Assembly (NCBI GenBank): GCA_963770045.1
Contig: CAVYOD010000020.1
Span: forward strand, 62,001-126,000
Source of the DNA: CAVYOD01 sp963770045
Lineage (GTDB): Bacteria > Acidobacteriota > Aminicenantia > Aminicenantales > CAVYOD01
Direction of reading: 5' to 3'
Length of the DNA: 64,000 bases
Below are positions 57,701 to 64,000 of this stretch, piece by piece. The translations under genes and the position numbers were made by a program. Below the pieces are notes generated by a model. The model saw nothing but the letters and a program-made list of their open reading frames with translations, did not search any database and was not told the DNA's origin. Within the stretch, counting starts at the first letter, position 1; each line of letters opens with the position of its first letter.

Positions 57701-59079
57701 CGATACTCAAAAGCATTAAATTACGCTTAACAGTCTGGTACTTGATTGCCTTCGTGGTCCTGCTGGCGGTATTCGGGACGGTGGCCTATTTCATGTTAAA
57801 GAAGAACCTGTATCGAAACCTCGATGAGGCCCTGCGAGCGCGGGTAACCGAGTTGGAGAGTGGCATTAAGTTGGAGAACGGTCAGATCAGCTTCGAACAG
57901 AAATTTAATGACCTCGTCTTCATTTACAACGCCGATGGTGCTCTGTTGCAGAGGCTGGGGCCCAATGTCAGGTTTGCCAATCTTGAGGCGATGGTCCAAC
58001 AGGCTCTTTTTGGCCAGAGCTCTTTTCAGACGGCATCAACGACAGAGGGGCAGGATGTGCGGCTGTACGCGGCGCCCTTCAATGTCGATTCACGCACGCG
58101 GATCGCGATCGTCGTCGGCCGACTGCCTCGAGAGATACAAGACGTGCTGGCAATCTTCCGGGTGGTCATTATCTACTCGGCCTTGGGCGTCGTCCTATTG
58201 GCCGGCGCCGGCGGCATGTTCTTGGCGAACCGGACCCTGAAGCCGGTCGAGCACATCACGGATATCGCCCGGGGGATAGGCGAGGGCGATCTGAGCCGCC
58301 GGATCGACTTCCAGAGCGATGACGAAATGGGCCGGCTGGCCTCAACCCTGAACGGGATGATCGCCCGTCTCGAAGAGGCTTTTAATAGACAGCGGCAATT
58401 CGCGGCCGACGCTTCCCATGAGTTGCGAACGCCTCTCGCAGTCATCCAGGCCGAGTCTTCGCTTGCCCTGGACAAAAAGAGGACGCAGGCGGAGTACCGA
58501 AAGTCGTTGGAGCTCGTCTCCCAGGAAGTGGCGTACATGTCCGAGATCATCAGCAAACTGCTCATCCTCGCGCGCAGTGATGCCGGCAGTGAACAGGTCA
58601 ACTTCCAGGAGATCAATTTGCGCGACCTCTGGGTTGAACTCTCCTCGGATGTGGAAGCGCTTGCTCAAGAGAAGGGTTTACAGTTCCTTCAGGGGCCGAT
58701 GGATAATCTCACGATCAATGGAGATAGGCTCAAGTTGAGACAGCTATTCCTTAACATCCTGGACAACGCTATCCGCTATACCCCGAGCGGCGGCTCCATC
58801 TCTTGCTCGCTGGTAAGGAAAGAGAATCGTGCGGTGGTGACCATCGGCGACACAGGCATCGGTATCCCGGCCGAGCACCTGCCGTTCATTTTCGACCGGT
58901 TTTATCGTGTAGACAAAGCGCGCTCCCGTGCTGAGGGCGGCATGGGGCTTGGTCTGGCGATCGCCGGTTCTATCGTCAAGGTGCACGGCGGAGAGATTGA
59001 TATCGAAAGCCAGGTCGGCAAAGGCAGCACCGTTCATATCATGCTTCCCCTGCTCGAATCGCCGAAAGAAGAGACCTGA
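57697..59079 (+). CDS. Two-component sensor histidine kinase (CusS-like)
   Basis: This 460-residue membrane kinase has TM1 near 12-34, an extracytoplasmic sensor of about 120 residues, TM2 near 155-180 and a HAMP linker. His241 lies in ADASHELRTPLAVIQ. The ATPase boxes are NILDNAIRYTP, DTGIGIPAEH, FDRFYRV and GGMGLGLAI. The length and order match Cus-type kinases. The signal is unknown. The region 59080-59279 after it holds no gene that I can support. Confidence 0.95.
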   Translation: MTILKSIKLRLTVWYLIAFVVLLAVFGTVAYFMLKKNLYRNLDEALRARVTELESGIKLENGQISFEQKFNDLVFIYNADGALLQRLGPNVRFANLEAMVQQALFGQSSFQTASTTEGQDVRLYAAPFNVDSRTRIAIVVGRLPREIQDVLAIFRVVIIYSALGVVLLAGAGGMFLANRTLKPVEHITDIARGIGEGDLSRRIDFQSDDEMGRLASTLNGMIARLEEAFNRQRQFAADASHELRTPLAVIQAESSLALDKKRTQAEYRKSLELVSQEVAYMSEIISKLLILARSDAGSEQVNFQEINLRDLWVELSSDVEALAQEKGLQFLQGPMDNLTINGDRLKLRQLFLNILDNAIRYTPSGGSISCSLVRKENRAVVTIGDTGIGIPAEHLPFIFDRFYRVDKARSRAEGGMGLGLAIAGSIVKVHGGEIDIESQVGKGSTVHIMLPLLESPKEET

Positions 59080-59279
59080 AAGGGCCATTCTTCCCAGCTT
59101 TTTTGATTGCCGACCAAGTTTGCGGCGGCATGAAGGCGGGAGATTCCGCATCTTTGCTCGATTCCAAGAATCTGACGCAGGCTCGGCGGGCTTTTTCTCG
59201 TCTTCGTTGAGCGCCTGTCGAGCCGATGTGTCTGCCATGTCCCCACTCTTAGATCCCAGCAGGGTCTGTGGACTGAAAC

Positions 59280-60519
59280 TTAGGTATAGATCACTTTCAG
59301 GTGGTCTATCCTCCGGGCGATGTCCACCCGCCTGGCGCAGACGGCCCGGCACCGGCTGCAGGAGGGCATTGATCCAGGCCATGTCCTTCCGGAATGCCGG
59401 TGAGCGTCGTCCGGGCTTCGTGAAAATTCGCGTAGCAGGCGGCATACATGTGAGTGCGCATGAGCGAGGGGATGTCGACGCCTCTGGGACAGGCGGCGGT
59501 GCAGGCGTAGCACTGTGCGCACACCCCTCCCAGGGCCAGCTTGACATTCCGGTCTTCCAAGAATTTCTTTTCTTCGGGAGTATAGTCCAGGTTATAGGCT
59601 ACGGAGAGATCTTCCTCCAACTCTTGAAAAGTCTGGAAGCCCGGGACGGCCGTGGCGATGAACGGGTGCCGCAAAACCCACTTGAGGAGAGCGGTATTCA
59701 TAATCTCCCCTTCGTAGAACCGCCTGTCATCAAACGGCTCGAACTCCCGGAACCAATCCTGCTTGCATTGAGTTTTCATGGCCACGAGGCCGATCCCCTT
59801 GGCGGCGGCGTTCTCCAGAGATTTGAGGAGCTTGGTGTTGTCTCCCAGGGAGTAGTTCAATGCAACCAGAATCACCTCGTAAAACCCATCCTGGACAGCG
59901 GCGTTCAGGCACTCCGGCATTTTGCCGTGGATCGAAAAACCGGTGTGGTGGGCCCTTTTCTCTTTCTTGACCTGTTCCATCGCGCTCAAGAATCCGGGAT
60001 GACGAATGTAGTCGGGGCCGCTGGCGTCATGGAGATAGATCATATCCACATAATCTGTTTGCAGCCGTTCCAGGGATTTGGCGAAATGCTGAAGGAAGTG
60101 CGCTTTGACCTCCTCCGTCTTCATCTGGGCCAGAAACGGCGGCTGGATTTTTGGAACTTTGGTGGCGATGTAGACCTTGTCGCGGACACCAAGTTCCTTG
60201 ATCACTTTCCCGACCATTTCCTCATTCTTGCCGCGCATGTAGGAAGCCGCGGTGTCGAAATGTCGCATCCCCAACTCATAGGCCCGCCGGACGAGGTCCG
60301 GGTTGTCGGAATTCATGACTCCCATCGACACAACCGGGACCTCGATCCCGGTCCTCCCCAGCTTCCGGAAGACCATATCCTTTTTTTGCCCCGACGCTCC
60401 GAATTCCTCGGAGACGAGGCGCCACTTCGCGGGAGTCCCAAGAGGCCGAGGGAAGCGACGCCGGCCATGCTTTTGGAAAAAAATTCCCTCCGATTGCAGG
60501 TCCTAGTTTTCACTGCCAT
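59280..60519 (-). pseudogene. Tat-exported aldo/keto reductase with two 4Fe-4S motifs, two frameshifts
   Basis: ATG 60519 follows GGAGGAATC. The N-terminus has a twin-arginine signal (RREFFSKSMAGVASLG). A base lost near 60386-60440 breaks the frame, which then runs through the AKR barrel with the tetrad residues in FDTAASY, ATKVP and YLHD. Near the end are CAQCYACTAACP and, after another lost base near 59364, CPSCSRCRAVC, each a Cx2Cx2Cx3C-type site for a 4Fe-4S cluster. The repaired length is about 412 residues, ending VIYT at 59280-59282. Members of this type are periplasmic redox enzymes; the electron partner and substrate are unknown. Confidence 0.8.
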
Positions 60520-60581
60520 GATTCCTCCATCTGAATTTCTTAGAGTTCTGCTCTTCACTTCTTATTTCTCCACGAATGCCG

Positions 60582-60605
60582 GGGTGTCCCCTTGGGGAAC
60601 GTCCC
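60582..60605. repeat. Third copy of the GTCCCCTTGGGGAAC element
   Basis: Twenty-four bases identical to the inner part of the 37313-37341 arm lie between the AKR start and the AOR stop. Only one arm is present here; no partner is seen nearby. Confidence 0.75.
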
Positions 60606-60616
60606 CCAGTTGCGGC

Positions 60617-62584
60617 TTATGTCTGAATCCCCAGCTTATGGAGAAGAGCACTCTCCACGATCCCATCTCTTGTCCAGCCCTGGGCATCATAATAAGCGTC
60701 CAGGATTGAATCATAGAGAACGGGATCAACGGCCTTTCCCTTGTGCGCACCCCGGCTCAGGGGCTCGGTGAGCTTCGCCGGCACATAGGCGTCATAGGCT
60801 CGCCCTCGGCCCTGGATGTTATTGATGTGCCTTTCCAGGGCGTAAATCCTCACGCCACATGTTTTCATCGCCTCGGCTGAATATTCAAACCCGGTCAAAC
60901 CATGATAGAGGGAAAGGAAAAGATCGGCGGCGACATCTTCCGGGAAAAAATCGCAGAGCCCCATCGAATCCACCAACGCCTTTCCGGTCTGACCCGCCGC
61001 GACATAAGAGGCCAGGTTCCCTGCTCCGACGAGTCCGCCTTCCTCGGCCTGGATCGTCCAGGCGTAGGTATGGTCTCCCCTTCCCCGGTTCGATGTCCCG
61101 TAGGCGGTGAACATCCCCGGGAAAACTTTGGGCTCTATCCCGGCGTACCCGAGGCCGCCAAAGGCTGTGGTCAGGCAACGCGAAATTTCTTGGAGATCGC
61201 CGGCCGGGAATCCGGCGCCGACCTCGGAGATGGTCAGGTCGGAGAAGCCGCCCAGCAGTCTTCCCGTGTCGCTCGATCCGTAGGCGATGTCCTTCAGGCA
61301 GCTGATCATGCCGGCCGCGCTGCCGAAGGCGGGAGCATTCTTGTATTTTTTGAGATAACCTTTCTCCGCGAGCTCCATGGCTCCGGACATGACGCTGCCC
61401 AAGGTCATCGTGTCAAGACCCAGTTCGTTGCATAAAAAGTTCATGTGAAAGATCGCATCCCGGTCCAGGATGCCGCAATTGATCCAGAGGGCGATGGTTT
61501 CAAATTCGGGCCTGACCCCGCTCCCGGCATAGGCCCCGCTCTCGACGCTGGCCGCGCGGGTGCACATGACGTGGCGGCAGCGGTTACAGACTTTGTGCTT
61601 GCCGGAGATCTCGAGGAAAGCGTCGGTCCCGACTTTGGCGTAATCGGCTGGATCAAATGAGCCTTCGTCAAAATTGTGCCAGGGCAGATAGCCCCCCTTT
61701 TTTCCCAAATACTTTCCGTTGAAGGCCCTGTCCAGCCACCAGGTCGTCCCGGTGGTCGGCCGGAACGAGGCCGTCCACTGGGGATCAGCCACGTGGCTCT
61801 TGACCAGATCATCGAGCGCCTTTCCCGCCTTCTGGAATTTCTCCTCGTCATAATAGGATACAGACTCGCGGCCTGAGGCGGTGATGGCGACCAGGTTCTT
61901 GGACCCGAAGACGGCTCCCGCTCCGCCCCTCCCGAAATTCCGGTGATGATCGGCGGTCAGACAGGCAAACGCGACCTGATTCCAGCCCGCAGGCCCAAGG
62001 CAAACCGTCGAAGAGCCGGGATACTTTGAGCTGAGAAAATCTGTGATCGCAGAAGCCGGGCGGACGACTTTTTTCCCATCCATGACTTCGAAAAGCTCTT
62101 CTTCTGCCTCTATAACCTGGGCCTGGCCGTTTGACACCAGGATGCGCACGGGAGAGGACGCCCGGCCATCGATAATCAGCTGGTCCAAGCCGGCCCTTTT
62201 GAGCATATTATGAAAAAGTCCGCCGGCGCTCGAATGGGTGATTAACCCGAAGAGAGGTTTATGCTCCGGGACCCAGGGGACTTCCTCCGGAGACCGAGTC
62301 ATCGTGCCGATGAAGGAGCAAGAGCCCCGTCCCGCTGTGGCCACGGGAGAATCGTTGAGCGGCCCCATGCCGAGGATAATCCTGTTTCCGGGGCCGAGAG
62401 GGTCCTGAAGCGGGCCCGTCCGCCGCAGATGGTCATAGATGAGGCGCGCCTGAAGACCACGCCCTCCGATATAGTCGCGGCAGATTTCACGGTCCGCATC
62501 CTTTACGGTGACCCTGCGTCCGGAGAGGTCGATGTAGGCCCACTTTCCCTTGTATCCAAAAAAACCGTTTCCGGGCATGGACAT
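60617..62584 (-). CDS. Aldehyde:ferredoxin oxidoreductase-family tungsten enzyme
   Basis: This 655-residue enzyme of the AOR family oxidises aldehydes to acids with a tungstopterin and a 4Fe-4S cluster, reducing ferredoxin. ATG 62584 follows AAGGAG. The N-terminal domain has YIGGRGLQARLIYDHL and the pterin-binding segment GRGGAGAVFGSKNL. The cluster ligands are the Cys in KVCNRCRHVMCT (near 328-336) and the last in DSMGLCDF (near 543). The first group is spaced C-x2-C-x4-C, one residue longer than the usual C-x2-C-x3-C. No ferredoxin or partner subunit lies next to it. Substrate specificity cannot be told. Confidence 0.93.
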   Translation of the reverse strand: MSMPGNGFFGYKGKWAYIDLSGRRVTVKDADREICRDYIGGRGLQARLIYDHLRRTGPLQDPLGPGNRIILGMGPLNDSPVATAGRGSCSFIGTMTRSPEEVPWVPEHKPLFGLITHSSAGGLFHNMLKRAGLDQLIIDGRASSPVRILVSNGQAQVIEAEEELFEVMDGKKVVRPASAITDFLSSKYPGSSTVCLGPAGWNQVAFACLTADHHRNFGRGGAGAVFGSKNLVAITASGRESVSYYDEEKFQKAGKALDDLVKSHVADPQWTASFRPTTGTTWWLDRAFNGKYLGKKGGYLPWHNFDEGSFDPADYAKVGTDAFLEISGKHKVCNRCRHVMCTRAASVESGAYAGSGVRPEFETIALWINCGILDRDAIFHMNFLCNELGLDTMTLGSVMSGAMELAEKGYLKKYKNAPAFGSAAGMISCLKDIAYGSSDTGRLLGGFSDLTISEVGAGFPAGDLQEISRCLTTAFGGLGYAGIEPKVFPGMFTAYGTSNRGRGDHTYAWTIQAEEGGLVGAGNLASYVAAGQTGKALVDSMGLCDFFPEDVAADLFLSLYHGLTGFEYSAEAMKTCGVRIYALERHINNIQGRGRAYDAYVPAKLTEPLSRGAHKGKAVDPVLYDSILDAYYDAQGWTRDGIVESALLHKLGIQT

Positions 62585-62742
62585 GGTGGCTCCTTGTAAA
62601 GAAGATTTGGGGAGAGTCGAGATTTGCGTTCTCAGGATTTTTCTGGGTCGCGGTTCACGGAGGCATTATATGGAGATTAAACCCGAGAAGCAAGGTCAGA
62701 AGCCGCCCGGGAGGCATGTCAAAACCCATGATCATTCTGAAA

Positions 62743-62770
62743 TTGCATCGTCGAATCGATGTGATATAAT
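62743..62770 (+). promoter_or_regulatory. Promoter for the ECF-like sigma factor gene
   Basis: A perfect TATAAT lies at 62765-62770 with a weak TTGCAT 16 nt upstream at 62743-62748. The predicted start leaves about 12 nt before ATG 62789 and no clear ribosome binding site. Confidence 0.5.
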
Positions 62771-62788
62771 AAAAAATAACAAAAATCA

Positions 62789-63331
62789 ATGATCCAATCC
62801 GTAGCCCATCAAAAGAGGACAAGAACAAAGAGCCCGGAAAAACCACCACTCGACCTTGAAGAGGTCATCTTGAAGTGCTGGCCGCAAATCAACTTCAGGG
62901 TCAGAAAATCGATCGGGTACAAGGACTCGAACTGGGAAGACATCGCCAGCGACATCCTGATGAACACGCTGGTGGCTATAAGAGAGGGAAAGTACAAGGG
63001 AAAGAGCTCGATCGAGACGTTCATTTACACCATCACCACGCGCAGGATCATTGATTACATCAGAAAGAAGTACAGGACGCTGAAGAGCATCCCGGAGCAA
63101 GGGCGGCCTCCGGATCCTTTCGAATACGTCAAGCAGAAGGAAGGGTACGATCTCCTGGCAAGACATCTCAGGGCGCTCAAACCCAAGCACGCCGATATGC
63201 TCTACCTCTACTATTATCTGGAGCTTTCCCGGAACGAAATTGCCGATATCTATGGAATCACTCTCCAAAGGGTCAGCGAAATCCTGACCGAAGCCAAGAA
63301 ATCCCTGAGGCTGATCATCCAAACTCAGTGA
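62789..63331 (+). CDS. RNA polymerase sigma-70 family (ECF-like) sigma factor
   Basis: This 180-residue sigma factor has region 2 at about 24-100 (DSNWEDIASDILMNTLVAI and SSIETFIYTITTRRIIDYIRKKY, the -10 recognition helix). A linker and region 4 follow at about 125-175 (LKPKHADMLYLYYYLELSRNEIADIYGITLQRVSEIL), the -35-binding HTH. It thus differs from the sigma-LuxR protein at 56.1 kb, which lacks region 4. No anti-sigma gene is adjacent; the following gene encodes an exported enzyme that starts 136 bp later. Confidence 0.9.
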   Translation: MIQSVAHQKRTRTKSPEKPPLDLEEVILKCWPQINFRVRKSIGYKDSNWEDIASDILMNTLVAIREGKYKGKSSIETFIYTITTRRIIDYIRKKYRTLKSIPEQGRPPDPFEYVKQKEGYDLLARHLRALKPKHADMLYLYYYLELSRNEIADIYGITLQRVSEILTEAKKSLRLIIQTQ

Positions 63332-63467
63332 GGCGGCGTGCGGCTTGGCTTTCTGAAAACTTTTGCTTCTTCGCATAAACCTCGAAGCGTTCACCCAGGT
63401 ATATATTAGAGGATGGATGATCGTCGAGGCTGGCGGCGTCCATCAGAAAAGAACCACGGAGATATAT

Positions 63468-64000
63468 ATGCTGAAGAGGTTTTTTCTCTTTGCTCTCGCT
63501 ATAGTTCTGTTGGGACCGCGGCCGGTCCGGGCCCAAGCCCGGCATTTTTCTCCCCAGGATGTCTCTCTTAAGACCGTCGACTACAAGCTTGACCTTGACA
63601 TCGACTTCAAAGACAGAAAAATCGCAGGAGACTGTCGATTGACCGTTTCCAATCCCGGTCCTCAACCTGTCGAGAAAATCCCCTTGATCCTGTATCGGCT
63701 GATGAAGGTCACCGCCGCCAAGGACGGCCATGGGGCGAACCTGACTTTCAGCCAGCAGGTCTTGGCCTTCGAAGACTGTGATAAGCTCCAGGTTAACTTC
63801 ATTGAGGTTTCTTTGAAGAGCCCGATCAGGCAGGGAGAGAGGCGCACCGTCGAAATCCTCTATGACGGCCACCTGTGCGGCTACTCGGAAGCCATGCAGT
63901 ATGTCAAAGATCATGTAGACATCGATTACACCATCATTCGAACCGATAGTTTTGCTTATCCCGAGGTCGGGGTCCCCTCCTGGAAAGCGAACAGGGCCGC
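63468..64000 (+). CDS. Start of an exported M1-aminopeptidase-like protein, cut by the window edge
   Basis: ATG 63468 opens with a signal peptide (LKRFFLFALAIVLLGPRPVRA). A beta-rich N-terminal domain follows (TVDYKLDLDIDFKDRKIAGDCRLTV, then ILYDGHLCGYSEAM). This is the saddle domain that precedes the zinc-peptidase core in M1 family members. The 177 visible codons have no stop. The catalytic HExxH part would lie beyond the window, so the family is tentative. Confidence 0.75.
   Translation, partial: MLKRFFLFALAIVLLGPRPVRAQARHFSPQDVSLKTVDYKLDLDIDFKDRKIAGDCRLTVSNPGPQPVEKIPLILYRLMKVTAAKDGHGANLTFSQQVLAFEDCDKLQVNFIEVSLKSPIRQGERRTVEILYDGHLCGYSEAMQYVKDHVDIDYTIIRTDSFAYPEVGVPSWKANRA

Noticed and set aside
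58928..60709. A 593-codon frame antisense to the AKR gene
   Set aside because: The minus strand holds a well-conserved AKR with Tat signal; the plus-strand product has no domain.

Overview
The window looks like one contig of a moderately GC-rich (roughly 55-60% by eye), free-living, largely heterotrophic bacterium. No rRNA, tRNA or CRISPR array was found, so placement rests on gene content: secreted S9, M28 and C69 peptidases, a Tat-exported aldo/keto reductase with iron-sulfur motifs, aldehyde:ferredoxin oxidoreductase, a methylmalonyl-CoA branch and TPR-sulfatases. That mixture resembles Candidatus Aminicenantes (OP8) or an Acidobacteriota-like lineage. This is inference, not proof.

Layout. 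0-1.9 kb: the tail of a cut gene, an OmpR-type regulator and a metallophosphoesterase. 1.9-8.2 kb (minus strand): an overlapping three-gene operon of a glutamate-dehydrogenase-like protein and two PEP-synthase-like proteins that lack the catalytic His domain. It is divergent from an ordinary gdhA (8.5-9.8 kb), which ends at a clear hairpin terminator. 10-11.6 kb: phosphate transporter PiT with its DUF47 partner. 11.7-28.5 kb: amino-acid permease, M28/amidohydrolase/CIA30 protein, methyltransferase, DUF4097 protein, YtcJ-like amidohydrolase, CDF metal exporter, peptide transporter, asnA, an MFS carrier and a two-component system. 28.8-37.2 kb: exported proteins, most of them frameshifted. 37.2-38.1 kb: a mobile-DNA scar (perfect inverted repeat plus an IS200-type transposase relic). 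38.1-43.8 kb: DUF2089/SHOCT-like/epimerase/MFS operon and a secreted transglutaminase-like protein. 43.8-46 kb: a serine hydrolase split by AT-rich foreign sequence. 46-49.8 kb: acyl-CoA carboxylase, methylmalonyl-CoA mutase and epimerase operon. 49.9-56 kb: damaged S9 and C69 peptidases and a TPR-sulfatase. 56-64 kb: a sigma factor with a LuxR-type HTH, a second two-component system, the Tat aldo/keto reductase, AOR, an ECF-like sigma factor, and the start of an M1-aminopeptidase-like gene.

Working together, the genes suggest fermentation of amino acids and peptides. Exported peptidases and peptide or amino-acid carriers feed glutamate dehydrogenase and asparagine synthetase; propionyl/methylmalonyl-CoA interconversion and AOR handle the carbon and low-potential electrons.

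Two features stand out. First, the GDH paralogue has lost both classical catalytic residues (Lys to Thr, Asp to Glu) and is translationally coupled to two ATP-grasp proteins that share an extra C-terminal module; this is the best candidate for an undescribed regulatory or metabolic system. Second, about 25 frame breaks, mostly at short homopolymers, fall mainly in exported hydrolases and carriers, while core genes stay open. This is either uncorrected indel error or real decay; two S9 peptidases also carry internal deletions that homopolymer error cannot explain.
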